From assembly GCA_016719225.1 (NCBI GenBank), contig JADKAN010000001.1, positions 868,001 through 932,000 of the forward strand: DNA of 64,000 nucleotides. Reading direction: 5' to 3'. How positions within the stretch are numbered: the stretch's first letter is position 1; each line of letters starts with the position of its first letter. Positions 7,921 through 17,380 of the stretch are shown here, one piece after another. The notes under the pieces were generated by a model, which was not told the origin of the DNA, searched no databases, and saw only the letters and a program-made list of their open reading frames with translations. This DNA is from Flavobacteriales bacterium. Lineage in GTDB: Bacteria > Bacteroidota > Bacteroidia > Flavobacteriales_F > PHOS-HE28. The position numbers were made by a program, and so were the translations under genes.

Positions 7921-8871
7921 ATGAGCACTACCCCTGAAATCCTCGACTGCCTGATCATCGGATCGGGCCCTGCCGCTTTTTCCGCTGCCATTTACGCCGC
8001 CCGTGCCGACCTGAAGCCCGTGGTGATCGAAGGCCCATTGCCCGGAGGGCAGCTCACCCAGACCACTGAGGTGGACAACTATCCGGGATATCCGGATGGC
8101 CGTACCGGTCCAGAAATGATGGAGGACCTGAAAAAGCAGGCCTTGCGTTTCAAGACCGATGTGCGCAGCGGCTGGGTCACGAAAGTGGATCTCACCGGAC
8201 CGATACACAAAGTTTGGGTGGACGAGAAGACAGAGATCCACGCCCACACAGTGATCATATCCACGGGTGCGAGTGCGAAGTGGCTTGGCCTGCCCAACGA
8301 GATCCGCCTGCGCGACATTGGCGGCGGCGTTACGGCCTGCGCCGTCTGCGACGGCTTTTTCTACAAAGGCCAGACCGTGGCGCTTGTGGGCGCGGGTGAT
8401 TCCGCCGCTGAAGAAGCCACCTATCTCGCCAAGCTTTGCCCGAAAGTTTACATGCTGGTACGGCGCGACGAGTTCCGCGCGAGTAAGGCCATGATGCACC
8501 GCGTACTGAACACCCCACAGATCGAAGTGCTTTACAACACTGAGGTGAAGGACGTGCTCGGCGATCAGGTCGTGGAAGGCATCCTTACGGTGAACAACAA
8601 GACCGGAGAGGAACGTAAGCTGAATGTGACCGGCCTCTTCCTGGCCATCGGCCATACTCCTGCCACGGAGCTGTTCAAAGACTGGCTGGACCGTGATCCG
8701 CAGGGGTACCTGAAGCACGATCCGGACCGCACCAGTACCAAGGTTGCCGGCGTCTTCGTTGCCGGCGATGCAGCGGATCGCGTGTACCGCCAAGCCGTTA
8801 CCAGCGCAGGTACGGGCTGTATGGCTGCACTGGACGCGGAGCGGTATTTGGCTGTGCTGGGAGTGCACTGA
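7921..8871 (+). CDS. trxB: thioredoxin-disulfide reductase
   Basis: A 316-residue FAD/NADPH flavoenzyme that reduces thioredoxin in the cytoplasm. It has an N-terminal FAD site GSGPAA (residues 14-19), the PGGQL segment, and the redox-active pair CAVC (Cys140 and Cys143) followed by DG. The NADPH site is GAGDSAAEEA, and GVFVAGDAAD is the C-terminal FAD motif. Length is normal for the family. MSTTPE is chosen over an upstream frame start (7885), which would add a non-homologous leader. It appears monocistronic, followed by 279 nt of non-coding DNA. Confidence 0.95.
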   Translation: MSTTPEILDCLIIGSGPAAFSAAIYAARADLKPVVIEGPLPGGQLTQTTEVDNYPGYPDGRTGPEMMEDLKKQALRFKTDVRSGWVTKVDLTGPIHKVWVDEKTEIHAHTVIISTGASAKWLGLPNEIRLRDIGGGVTACAVCDGFFYKGQTVALVGAGDSAAEEATYLAKLCPKVYMLVRRDEFRASKAMMHRVLNTPQIEVLYNTEVKDVLGDQVVEGILTVNNKTGEERKLNVTGLFLAIGHTPATELFKDWLDRDPQGYLKHDPDRTSTKVAGVFVAGDAADRVYRQAVTSAGTGCMAALDAERYLAVLGVH

Positions 8872-9150
8872 TTAGTTCGATGCAAGAACGATCCACAACC
8901 ATGCTGGCCATGCCTTGGGGCGAATGGAGCCGGTGTCGGTAGGATAAGTTCAGTCGGTCAAAGGAGCCGACAGCGGCTGGGAATTGCCGCTCCTTCTTCC
9001 CGACTAGCGCAGTATTATTGTAAACAAGAATGGATTTAGGACAGATCGCCCATATTGCGCATGCATGGATAAGATGATGATCACCGTATTTATCCATGAC
9101 TCGTTGAAGAACCGTTCGATGAGGCTTTGCTAACATCCGTTCGATTCGGG
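8872..9150. other. intergenic stretch with a weak hairpin only
   Basis: Between trxB and the acyltransferase I see no gene or RNA. Around 8964-8995, AGCGGC and GCCGCT can pair across a short loop. No T-run follows, so it is a poor terminator. Base composition becomes AT-richer toward the acyltransferase. Confidence 0.4.
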
Positions 9151-10149
9151 ATGAGAAAGGATATTCAGATCCCGGTGATCAATCTGCTGAGGGGCATTGC
9201 TGCTGTAGCTGTGTGCTTATATCATTTCGTGGTGACGACCACTGGATATATCCAGAGCAAATCCGTCCTCGGATTATTTCAATATGGCCGATTTGGCGTG
9301 CAGCTTTTTTTTATCATTTCCGGTATTGTCATACCCCTATCACTGATTCGATCGAATTACCAGATTCAGTACATATATAAATATCTCTTAAAACGATTCG
9401 TACGCATTGAGCCGCCCTATCTGTTCGCTATCGTATTGGGCATATTGTTTCTTTACGTTAGGAACTTCGTCCCCTCCTCCGCGCCGGGTGACTATTTCCC
9501 CTCCATTACCGATGTACTTCTTCACCTCGGATACTTGGTCCCGTTTTTTGAAGGCGCGAAATGGGTCAATACTGTGTTCTGGACTCTTGCTGTAGAATTC
9601 CAGTACTATATTTTCTTAGCACTCCTTTTCCCTTTGGCCCTTTCTGACCGAAAGCCATTACGGTGGGTCTTCAACGCAATTGTTGTCGTTGCTCCGTTCC
9701 TCCTCTCCTCACCACGCTTCTTTCCGCATTGGTCATCCTTTTTCGGGTTAGGAATATTCTATTCCCTTTATCTCACCAAAAAATACAACTTGACTGAATA
9801 CATCATCTGCACTATTCTCTGCTGCTTTGTGGTGTACACGAATCAAGGAGCCATAAATACAGGGATTGCCGTCGTCACCTTGTCGACTGTTCATTTATTC
9901 GCAGACCATAACAATAAGCTCGGCGCATATCTGGGAAGCATCTCCTATTCATTATACCTGCTTCATTCCACATTCGGTTCCGGATTTATCAATTTCATGT
10001 CCCACAGGTTCACTTCTCCCCTTGAAAAATTGTTAGTTATAGCGTTGGGACTGTTAATCTCCATCTCCGCCGCGCATGTTTTGTGGAAGCTGGTTGAAAA
10101 ACCCAGTCAGATCCTGTCGAAGAGAATCAAACTCTCTAGCAATAAATAA
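9151..10149 (+). CDS. acyltransferase 3 (OafA/YrhL-type) membrane protein
   Basis: A 332-residue multi-spanning acyltransferase. The N-terminus has the family signature INLLRGIAAVAVCLYHF, whose His is catalytic in relatives, and QLFFIISG. About ten hydrophobic helices follow, with SYSLYLLHSTFG near the end. Such enzymes acetylate or otherwise acylate extracytoplasmic sugars of lipopolysaccharide or capsule. A TTG-initiated extension from 9127 is possible, but ATG 9151 fits the family start. The gene is visibly more AT-rich, with different codon use (TTA, ATA, AAA), than its neighbours, which suggests acquisition by transfer. No adjacent polysaccharide genes identify its substrate. Confidence 0.88.
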   Translation: MRKDIQIPVINLLRGIAAVAVCLYHFVVTTTGYIQSKSVLGLFQYGRFGVQLFFIISGIVIPLSLIRSNYQIQYIYKYLLKRFVRIEPPYLFAIVLGILFLYVRNFVPSSAPGDYFPSITDVLLHLGYLVPFFEGAKWVNTVFWTLAVEFQYYIFLALLFPLALSDRKPLRWVFNAIVVVAPFLLSSPRFFPHWSSFFGLGIFYSLYLTKKYNLTEYIICTILCCFVVYTNQGAINTGIAVVTLSTVHLFADHNNKLGAYLGSISYSLYLLHSTFGSGFINFMSHRFTSPLEKLLVIALGLLISISAAHVLWKLVEKPSQILSKRIKLSSNK

Positions 10150-10225
10150 TGTCTATTCTACAACTCCAGACTAGGCATTCGCTGCGTGCGGCTAGGGCAC
10201 GGAAATTACCGAACCTGAAGGCTCT

Positions 10226-11196
10226 TCAACTCCGCACCGAGATCACATCATGCACCAAGTAGGCCAACGCCTTCCCAACAATACGCCCCTGTGAGGGTGT
10301 GTTCGGTGCCGCCTCGGGAAGGTGCACATACAATACCGGCCGCGAGGAGCCAAGGATCCTACGCAGATAGTACCTGCCATCCTCGATGGCCATGCCACTG
10401 GGGCTGAAGGCCGAGGAAGGCATGTGGCGGATCACGTCCATGTCCAGCTCCACGCCCAAGGGCCCATTTCCGGAAGCGAGAAAGTTGTGGAGATCACTGC
10501 GGAATAACTGCGGGTCCATTAGATAATCACCGAAGAAGGTGTGATGAATCCGGTGGTCATCCAAGTACTTCAGCATGGACTCGCTGTTGCGTGCCCGATG
10601 CAGGCCGAGAACCGTGTAGTACTTGAGAAAGCCGTTGGCGATGGCATACGAGAATGAATTGCCGCTGTGGCGTCCTTCCAAGGGGCGACAATCCGCGTGT
10701 GGGTCCAAGTTCACTACGTCGATCGGGTGCTTGAGCACCGTGCTTGCTGCCTCGATCAACGGGTAGGCGTTGTTATGCCCACCTCCAATAACGATCGGGA
10801 TCTTTCCAGCGGTCATGATGGGCAGGATGATGCGCAGTACGAATGCGTCCAATTCCGATACGCGCTCGCGCGCTGCGACTAGATCGAGGTCGGCATGCGA
10901 GCCCACGGGATCTATCCGTCCTAGCAGATGCACCGCACCCGGGTCGATAAAGCGGTTCGCTTGCATGTTCGCGAAGGCGGGAAGGAACGCGTCAAACCCG
11001 TTCCGGGCACCGGCGTGGCCGTTGTTGGCTCGTGGCCCGATGTCCTCACAGATCCCGAGCAGTACGTAGCGACAGTTTTCATCACGCCAGTCGGGCGTGA
11101 GCTGCTCCCCAGCTTCGTCTCCCCTTCCCTACGAATGACCAGGTCGTTCAATTCAGCCGGTGGGATGCTGCGGAACGCGAAGTGCTCTTCTTTCAT
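10226..11196 (-). pseudogene. arginase/formimidoylglutamase-family ureohydrolase, split by a 1-nt frameshift
   Basis: The ureohydrolase fold is clear: metal ligands in GGGHNN, DPHADCR and ELDMD, with HSGNSFSY between. The frame open to 10966 lacks the N-terminus. Continuing the same frame upstream without an ATG gives LTPDWRDENCRYVLLGICED and NNGHAGARNGFDAF, and from about 11104 upward the coding frame shifts by one. There it reads MKEEHFAFRSIPPAELNDLV to EGETKLGS. One missing base (a G on the plus strand) at about 11101-11105 restores a single protein of about 320 residues. ATG 11196 has a good GAGAGGAAA ribosome site. It most resembles formimidoylglutamases of histidine degradation, but no other hut gene is nearby and arginase or agmatinase activity is possible. 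Confidence 0.8.
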
Positions 11197-11591
11197 TTTC
11201 CTCTCGTTCACGATCATCGCGTTCTTCCAAATAGGGCGTGTGCAAATGGTATCTGACGGGTTTGCTTCATCCTTTCGATCGGCAAAGATGGCCCGTGTTC
11301 AACAAGAGAACAAAGGACGGCCGGTATGGTGGCCCCAACTCTTGTAACTGACGAATTCCTTGTTGGGAAAAGGTGCATGGCATAGGCAAGATCCATCCGT
11401 ATTAATTATTTCCCCATTGCAATTTGCCGCCTACCCTTCCGTTGCTTGTCGCATACTGGAGCCATACTCTGGAATGGCATGAACCGAGTGAGGAAGGATT
11501 TGTTGGATCTACGACGAAGTCCGGAGACGACGAGGTACAAGTGCTATGGAGGTTCGCTTTTCGCGAAACCAACAACATTTGAAAAGACACC
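11197..11591. other. divergent intergenic region without a recognised gene
   Basis: Nearly 400 nt between two outward-facing genes. On the minus strand, CATCTTTG near 11285 and TACCATTTG near 11245 resemble -7 boxes for the ureohydrolase gene. A minus-strand frame at 11402-11599 ends RVWLQYATSN and GKLQWGNN but overlaps the next gene's start; I do not accept it as a gene. Confidence 0.3.
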
Positions 11592-12280
11592 ATGACCATA
11601 TCCGCCTCCTTTCCATGGCTTCAATGGAGAAAAAAGGATTTACCACTGCTCGTAGCGCTCCTGATCTGCCTGAACGGCTGATCTACATACGGGCAAACCT
11701 CACCCTTCAAGGTTCTGTTGAGGTCCTAGGGGAGTGTGCCCGAAATTCGGGAAGGACATCGGCCGCACTGAACCTCGTAACATTGTTCATGGTGGGTTAT
11801 TTCGGCCTGAAGACGATCTACAAGGAGGTAGCAAAAAGGGACACCTTTCGTGTTTTGCTAACTCTCTTTGCCGTGAATCACTTGGTCCATTTTTTCTTCA
11901 TTCATCAATACTTCCAAAGCCAAGGATCGGCTTTGGAGGTCTCCCATAATTTGCATGGGACCATCACCTTCATTTGCCTGCTGTCGCTCCCTATCATTCT
12001 TTGGAACATGGACCGGTTGAACAAGGTGCTCTACTATGCCGTGATCCTTCATCTCTTCAATATCACGTACTTTATTTGCAAGACCTTTTACAGCCGCTAC
12101 AAACCGGTGGACCCGGCCTATCTACATCAGCTGGGCATTGTTATTATGATCGGCTCACTCATCTACATTATTTACCGGATGTACCGTGAAAGATCGGTCG
12201 TTTTCGAGGACGCAACGAGTTCAGTTCAGGTATCCGGAAGTCGTAGTACGTGCGTTCCGGCACTTGGTCCCGATCAATAG
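11592..12280 (+). pseudogene. small multi-pass membrane protein, interrupted by a 1-nt frameshift
   Basis: ATG 11592 opens MTISASFPWLQWRKKDLP and a membrane helix LLVALLICLNG, then meets a stop at 11679. One extra base near 11676 would continue directly into LIYIRANLTLQGSVEV and then four or more hydrophobic helices (NLVTLFMVGYFGLK, TFRVLLTLFAVNHLVHFFF, GTITFICLLSLPIIL, LGIVIMIGSLIYIIY). The corrected protein would be about 229 residues with five or six helices. I recognise no family and there is no catalytic motif. The 11546 start in the downstream frame runs antisense to membrane logic and is rejected. Frameshift by sequencing error or recent mutation cannot be told apart here. Confidence 0.6.
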
Positions 12281-12387
12281 CATATCAAGGTCGCGATGAT
12301 CGAGCTATTGGTCCAACCCTTTCGGTCATCCTTCCGCATACCACACGCGGTCTCAAGGCCGCCGATCCGTCGGTGCGTTCTTGGCCC

Positions 12388-13275
12388 TCAGTACTTCACT
12401 ACCCTACGATACGCAACTTGCTTTCCTTGTTGCACACGGATGAAGTAAGAACCTGGCTCCAGATCGGAGATATCCAACGAGAACGGGGCATTCCCGATCG
12501 ATCGCGTGGCTGAAACATTTCGGCCCATACCATCCAGGACGGCGATATCCATTGGGCCTTCGCCTTTCGTCCCGACCGAGACCAAAATGTTGGACCGGCC
12601 AGGATTCGGGCTCACCTGTACAGAGAGATCACCATCCCGCTCCGGAACCCCGGTCGTTAAGCCAACATCACCAGCTGCAATGGAGTGGTCCGGACGTTGT
12701 TCATATCCGTATGCCTTTATGGTGGCAAGTAAAAAGAAAAAACCATCCTGCACGGAAAGTTCCACCCACCCGAAATGATCCAATCCGTCACCGGCCACGA
12801 AGCGTACGCCCAGGTAGCCGCTGACCGTATCATTCCAGTTAAACCAATTTCCCCATGCAGCGCTGTAGAAGGAGTTGCTGTACGTTCCAGCAAGAATGAA
12901 CGGGTCCGTGGTGGTTGGGGGAACGACCAGGTCCGGGTTGCCGGCCCCGATCACGGAGCCGTAGGCCAAGGCTTGCGGCGTGAAATCATTGGCGAATCCC
13001 GGGTCGGCGATGATCCCATTGCCAACTGGAAAAACTGCCTCTATATAAGCCGATGCAGCCGAGCTTGAGCCGGTGCCGATCAGGGTCAGGTCGTCCACTC
13101 CATCGCCGTCGAAATCTATGCCGTAGTTCAAGAAAGAGCCACTGTATAATTGCACATCCGGGTCAATGTCCACGGCAGTGATCTGGGCATCGGCATTCGG
13201 CGACATGGCCAAAACAGCGATCGCGTTGGCGGAATAGAACAGCCAAGACCGTTCAAGGGTTGCTTTTTTTTCCAT
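12388..13275 (-). CDS. secreted protein with T9SS type A sorting domain
   Basis: A 295-residue exported protein with a signal peptide ending NADAQ and a beta-rich middle domain (DFDGDGVDDLTLIG, GWVELSV) typical of secreted Bacteroidota proteins. The C-terminal sorting domain of about 80 residues reads VSPNPGRSNILVSV, ISDLEPGSYFIRVQQGKQVAYRRVVKY. That domain directs passage through the type IX secretion system and surface attachment. No enzymatic residues are evident. A perfect -7 box (TAGATTTG, minus strand 13318..13311) lies 35 nt upstream. Confidence 0.88.
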   Translation of the reverse strand: MEKKATLERSWLFYSANAIAVLAMSPNADAQITAVDIDPDVQLYSGSFLNYGIDFDGDGVDDLTLIGTGSSSAASAYIEAVFPVGNGIIADPGFANDFTPQALAYGSVIGAGNPDLVVPPTTTDPFILAGTYSNSFYSAAWGNWFNWNDTVSGYLGVRFVAGDGLDHFGWVELSVQDGFFFLLATIKAYGYEQRPDHSIAAGDVGLTTGVPERDGDLSVQVSPNPGRSNILVSVGTKGEGPMDIAVLDGMGRNVSATRSIGNAPFSLDISDLEPGSYFIRVQQGKQVAYRRVVKY

Positions 13276-13578
13276 TTCAATGAGTGATCAATTCATAGCC
13301 CTAACCATAACAAATCTAAACTGAATTTTCAAACGGCGTTCCGAGTCCGAGTAGGCCGTGCTCCCAAAGTGCGTTATGCCCGATACAGTGCGCCCAAGCA
13401 GGCCGATCATGCAGTGGATGCGGAAAGGAATTGGCCTATCCCGGCCTTGCTTTGACCTGAAATTGACAGCATCGGGATCCCGCGAATTTGCGGATCTTTA
13501 CTACAAAGTGGAATGCTTCCACTTATCGGCAGGTACTTCAATTTCGTGATCAGGAAGTTGTGATCGTGCTGGGTATGA
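13276..13578. other. intergenic stretch: promoter of the T9SS protein and small inverted repeats
   Basis: Contains the -7 box for the T9SS gene at 13311-13318. A perfect 8-bp inverted repeat AAGTGGAA/TTCCACTT lies at 13506-13524. GATC-rich DNA follows with GTGATC and GATCAC flanking 11 nt, just past the end of the minus-strand gene at 13579, possibly its terminator. The plus-strand frame 13358-13549 has no support. Confidence 0.35.
13311..13318 (-). promoter_or_regulatory. -7 promoter box, TAGATTTG
   Basis: Exact match to TAnnTTTG on the minus strand, 35 nt before the ATG of the T9SS protein at 13275. Confidence 0.5.
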
Positions 13579-14532
13579 TCACTCCACGATCCACTCCCCC
13601 AACTTCAGCTGGAACTGCACGATCTCCCTTTTCTTGAACGGAATGTCCCAATCACCGTCGTAGCGGATGAAGGTGGGCACCAACTCCCCTCCCACCACCG
13701 TGTTGTCCACGCGGATGCTGATGTCGAAATCCAACAGCAACGAGGCATGAGCGATGCGGTACTCGCGCGCGATCACTTGCATTGTGCTTTGGTCGAACCA
13801 GGTGTGCATGGTCTTGATCACCGTGGCACTCTCACTGACGCGCTTGCCGTTCAAGCTGTCCTTGGCCACCGCGCTGAACTGCCAACAGGTGTGCCCATTG
13901 CGGAAGCTTGTACCGATAGTGAAGTCATAGAATGGCGTCATCGCTGGATCGAACAGGGCGAGCTTATCACCGATGAAGGGCACGTCCGCGATCTCCTGTC
14001 CGGGGTTGAACATGAACTTCTTCAACTGGTCCTTGTAATTTTCGATCTTGCCTTTGCCCCCTTGACCACGGCGGTAAGCGGCAATGCTGTTGTCGGCTTT
14101 CCACTCTCCCTTGGGCCAGAAAAGGTCCTCGTACAGTTCCGCGGTGAGGTAGCGCATGTCCCCGTTGCGTGAACGCAACTTCCCGCTCTCCTTGGTGCTG
14201 TCAACGCGGAGCTCGGCATTGGGCCCGTTGCGCAGGAGCCGGCCTTCGCGGTAGAGCGATGCGGCTTCCTTTTCGTCCTTGTTGCGCACCAGCACCGAGC
14301 CTTGCACGTCGTGCGGCCAATAGCGCATGTTCAGGAATGCGTGAAGGAAGCTGGTATCCTCCTTCACCTGTTGCACGAAACCATCTAAGTCCAGTCCTTC
14401 GGCGCGTCCGTGGATCACCAGGTCACCAAGCTGGTACACATTGGTGACGGTGTCCGGGTCCGTTTGGGCCTGTGCCGGTGCGGTGAAGAGTGCAAGAAGC
14501 ACCGCCGGAACCGCCGCAAGAGCCCGCTTCAT
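13579..14532 (-). CDS. exported protein of unknown function
   Basis: A 317-residue protein with a clear signal peptide (AVPAVLLALFTAPAQAQ). It then has a region (DKLALFDPAMTPFYDFTIG, then KTMHTWFDQSTMQVIAREY) of the kind seen in Bacteroidota periplasmic or outer-membrane lipoprotein-sorting relatives. I cannot name the family. Its ATG shares one base with the stop of the preceding gene (TAATG), so translation is probably coupled and the two proteins are likely to work together. The partner has a carboxypeptidase-regulatory-like N-terminal domain; together they look like a cell-envelope module. Confidence 0.8.
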   Translation of the reverse strand: MKRALAAVPAVLLALFTAPAQAQTDPDTVTNVYQLGDLVIHGRAEGLDLDGFVQQVKEDTSFLHAFLNMRYWPHDVQGSVLVRNKDEKEAASLYREGRLLRNGPNAELRVDSTKESGKLRSRNGDMRYLTAELYEDLFWPKGEWKADNSIAAYRRGQGGKGKIENYKDQLKKFMFNPGQEIADVPFIGDKLALFDPAMTPFYDFTIGTSFRNGHTCWQFSAVAKDSLNGKRVSESATVIKTMHTWFDQSTMQVIAREYRIAHASLLLDFDISIRVDNTVVGGELVPTFIRYDGDWDIPFKKREIVQFQLKLGEWIVE

Positions 14533-15251
14533 TAGTGCTGCCGGGAAGGACCCAAGCTGGTGTAGAGCTCGTACTTCTTCTTCACGTAGATCAGGAAATC
14601 ATACTGCGAAAGGCCTTTCAGCATGTCTTCCGGAACGGCACAGAAATCGATGAAATCGTCGAAGCTGTCGTCACTGAGGTTGATGATACCGTAGTCCACG
14701 TATTGCTGCAACAATTCTCGCAACAGCTCGCGTTTGCGGTCCTCGTTCTGCAATTGCGCCACCTCGCGCTTGCTGCGTTCCCGCTTGCTGAATTCCTGGT
14801 ACAGGAAGGTGATGGGGCTTACGAAAGCGTCCACGCCGCTCTCGCGATAGTCTTTTTCATTGTAACCCAGCTTCGCGATGTCGTCCTGGATCTGCTTCAG
14901 CGTGCGCTGTGGCAACACGGCCACCGGCTTCAGGTCGATGCTCCAAGGGCGTAAGGTGATCCGGAGGTTCTGAAGGTCATCGTCGGCGAATTCCCCCAAC
15001 GGCAGGGTGCGTGTCACGTAGCCCCCGGCGCCGATCAACAGGGTGTCGTTCCGCAGGGCACGGGTGCTGAAGCTGCCGTCCGTGTTGGCAAAAGCGCCAG
15101 TACGTGTGCGCCGGTTCACGATCATAAGGTCGTAGAACACGTGCTCACCATCGCCGCCTGCAACAACTCCTTTTACCATCATTTCCTGCTGGGCCAGAAC
15201 GGGCAGTGAGAACAAGCACGCGAAAGTGCTGAGAATGATGGTGGTGCGCAT
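14532..15251 (-). CDS. exported carboxypeptidase-regulatory-like domain protein
   Basis: A 239-residue exported protein with a signal peptide (STFACLFSLPVLAQ) and an N-terminal region like a carboxypeptidase-regulatory fold (VVNGG-type VVAGGDGEHVFYDLMI, then FANTDGSFSTRALRNDTLLI). A helical charged C-terminal half follows (SKRERSKREVAQLQNEDRKR). The function is not known. It is first in a two-gene unit with the coupled downstream exported protein. ATG 15251 is chosen because it gives the signal peptide and has a TACTTTTG -7 box ending 5 nt before it; the longer frame to 15446 would run antisense into yidC's leader. Confidence 0.8.
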   Translation of the reverse strand: MRTTIILSTFACLFSLPVLAQQEMMVKGVVAGGDGEHVFYDLMIVNRRTRTGAFANTDGSFSTRALRNDTLLIGAGGYVTRTLPLGEFADDDLQNLRITLRPWSIDLKPVAVLPQRTLKQIQDDIAKLGYNEKDYRESGVDAFVSPITFLYQEFSKRERSKREVAQLQNEDRKRELLRELLQQYVDYGIINLSDDSFDDFIDFCAVPEDMLKGLSQYDFLIYVKKKYELYTSLGPSRQH

Positions 15252-15256
15252 CGGGT

Positions 15257-15264
15257 CAAAAGTA
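15257..15264 (-). promoter_or_regulatory. -7 promoter box, TACTTTTG, 5 nt before a start codon
   Basis: Exact TAnnTTTG on the minus strand, ending 5 nt before ATG 15251. Transcription would begin at or next to the start codon, giving a leaderless message. Confidence 0.55.
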
Positions 15265-15466
15265 GTGGGCGGTTGCGAAGAACGTGCCAGATGGTAATGG
15301 GAACCGGCGGCAGCAATGGGCATTGGCAGTAGCAGGCTCGCAGGTAGCGGTCGCCCTGTCCGCCTCTTGCCCAAGTCCGCCGCTTCCGGTCCATCGTCCC
15401 AGCTATCTTCGCGCCCTTTACCGCTCGGCAACCCCCAACCGACCACATCGTCGCCACCAGGACAGC

Positions 15467-17353
15467 ATGGACCGCAATTCGATCATTGGCATCATCCTCA
15501 TCGTTGCCATCCTCTTTGGCTACCAGTACTTCACCATGCCCAGCGCCGCAGAGCGCGCCGTGGCACAGCACCAGCAGGACAGCATCGCTGAGTTGGCGAT
15601 CCAGGTGCAAGCACGCCACGCTGACTCCGCTTTGGCACAGCAGCACAAACAGGTCTTGGACAGCGCGGCCCTTTCCGCGCCGGCCGACACGTTGAACACC
15701 CAAGCCACCAAGGACAGCGCAGTGGCCTCGCACTTGGCATCGCGCTTCGGCATTTTCAGCCCTGCTGCCGCCGGTGAGAACCAGGTGATCACCATCGCCA
15801 ACAAGAACATCCAAGTGGCCATCAATTCGTTCGGCGCCCGGCCCAACGTGATCCGCCTTAGGGATTATAAGACCTACCACGGCCGCCAACCGCTGTTACT
15901 GGCCGTGCCGGACAGCGGCGCCTACGAGTTCAACTTCTTCCTGGGCAACCTGAAGCTCAGTACCAAGGACTTCAACTTCACCCCACAGCGCATTGATAGT
16001 ACCGGTGTGCGCCTCACCGCCCCCACCACTGATCCGGCCAAGTATCTCGCCATCACCTACAAATTGGACAGTGGCTCATGGTTCATGGATGTTTCCGCCG
16101 AGCTGGTGGGCCTACCGGAAATAGATCCGCGCAACGTGATGTTCCATTGGAACCTCACCGGCTTCCACAACGAAAAGCACCTGCCCACCGAGGACGGTAA
16201 ATGCACGGTGTATTACAAATACCTCAACGACGACCGCAATTACCTCAGCGAAAGCAAGGATGATGAAAAGACGTTGGAGGCAAAGACCAACTGGGTAGCC
16301 TTCAAGCAGGATTTCTTCACGGTGGCCTTGGTGAAGGCCGACGGCTTCGCAAGTAACGGCTCCTCCATCTCCATCACCACCCTGCCGGACGATACGCTGT
16401 ACACGAAACGCTACGACGCCAAGCTCTTCTTCGGCACCGAGCCGGGCGACCATGCCACTATGGCCATGCGCATGTATCTGGGGCCGAACCAATACAACAC
16501 GCTACGCCAAACGGAGATCCCCGACTTCATGCGCATCATCGATCTGGGCTGGGGCGTTTTCGGCTGGATGAACCGCTTCCTGGTGATCCCGATCTTCAAT
16601 TTCCTCAACCAGTTCAACCTTAGCTACGGCATCATCATCCTCGTGCTGACGGTGGTGATCAAAATGCTGCTGCTGCCCATCGCCTACCGGAACCAGAAGA
16701 GCAGTATCCGCATGCGGGCGCTGAAGCCGGAGATAACCGCCATCACCGCCAAGTATGGCCCTGAGGATGCCATGAAGAAGCAGCAGGCCACCATGGACCT
16801 GTACCGCAAGGCCGGCGTGAGCCCCGTGGCGGGTTGCGTGCCGATGTTGCTGCAAATGCCCGTGCTCTATGCCATGTTCCGCTTCTTCCCCAGCAGTATC
16901 GAACTGCGGCAGCAGCCCTTCCTTTGGGCGGATGATCTGAGCAGCTATGACAGCATCATGCAGCTGCCGTTCACCATCCCGGCATACGGCAGCCACGTGA
17001 GCCTCTTCACCCTGTTGATGGCCGCCAGTACCATCATCTACACCCTTGTGAACAGTAAGCAGATGCCCCAACAGCAGGGCATGCCGAACATGAAGGTGAT
17101 GATGTACCTCTTCCCGGTGATGATGTTGTTCTTCATGAACTCGCTCCCCGCCGGCCTCAGCTACTATTACTTCCTGGCCAACATCATCAGCATCCTCCAA
17201 ATGACGGTGATCACGAAGTGGTTCTTGGACGAGGACAAGTTGCGCCTGCAATTGCTGGACAACATGAAGAAGCCACGCAAGAAGAGCAAGTGGCAGCAGC
17301 GCATGGAGGAGATCCAGAAGCAGCAGCAGGGTTCCGCGAAAAAGCGCCGGTGA
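15467..17353 (+). CDS. yidC: membrane protein insertase YidC
   Basis: A 628-residue inner-membrane insertase that places proteins in the membrane with or without SecYEG. The N-terminal helix is SIIGIILIVAILFGYQYF, followed by a long periplasmic beta domain to about residue 360. The conserved 60KD_IMP/OxaA core has YGIIILVLTVVIKMLLLPIA, RMRALKPEITAI, YRKAGVSPVAGCVPMLLQMP and later helices ending NIISILQM. The basic C-terminus (KKPRKKSKWQQR, KKRR) binds ribosomes in relatives. MDRNS at 15467 is chosen because the N-terminal helix follows at once; a TATCTTCG promoter-like box lies at 15404-15411. Length fits the Bacteroidota form. Confidence 0.95.
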   Translation: MDRNSIIGIILIVAILFGYQYFTMPSAAERAVAQHQQDSIAELAIQVQARHADSALAQQHKQVLDSAALSAPADTLNTQATKDSAVASHLASRFGIFSPAAAGENQVITIANKNIQVAINSFGARPNVIRLRDYKTYHGRQPLLLAVPDSGAYEFNFFLGNLKLSTKDFNFTPQRIDSTGVRLTAPTTDPAKYLAITYKLDSGSWFMDVSAELVGLPEIDPRNVMFHWNLTGFHNEKHLPTEDGKCTVYYKYLNDDRNYLSESKDDEKTLEAKTNWVAFKQDFFTVALVKADGFASNGSSISITTLPDDTLYTKRYDAKLFFGTEPGDHATMAMRMYLGPNQYNTLRQTEIPDFMRIIDLGWGVFGWMNRFLVIPIFNFLNQFNLSYGIIILVLTVVIKMLLLPIAYRNQKSSIRMRALKPEITAITAKYGPEDAMKKQQATMDLYRKAGVSPVAGCVPMLLQMPVLYAMFRFFPSSIELRQQPFLWADDLSSYDSIMQLPFTIPAYGSHVSLFTLLMAASTIIYTLVNSKQMPQQQGMPNMKVMMYLFPVMMLFFMNSLPAGLSYYYFLANIISILQMTVITKWFLDEDKLRLQLLDNMKKPRKKSKWQQRMEEIQKQQQGSAKKRR

Positions 17354-17361
17354 GTTCATCG

Positions 17362-17380
17362 GCCGGTGATCCGGCTTTCT
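17362..17380 (+). terminator. weak terminator-like hairpin after yidC
   Basis: GCCGG-TGAT-CCGGC, a 5-bp stem with 4-nt loop, followed by TTTCT, 8 nt after the yidC stop. The short stem makes it uncertain. Confidence 0.35.

Noticed and set aside
11402..11599. 65-codon minus-strand ORF
   Set aside because: Overlaps the start of the next gene, no homologous look, no promoter box or ribosome site.
13506..13524. Perfect 8-bp inverted repeat as a terminator
   Set aside because: It lies about 55 nt past the gene end with no adequate T-run on either strand; kept only as a note in the spacer.
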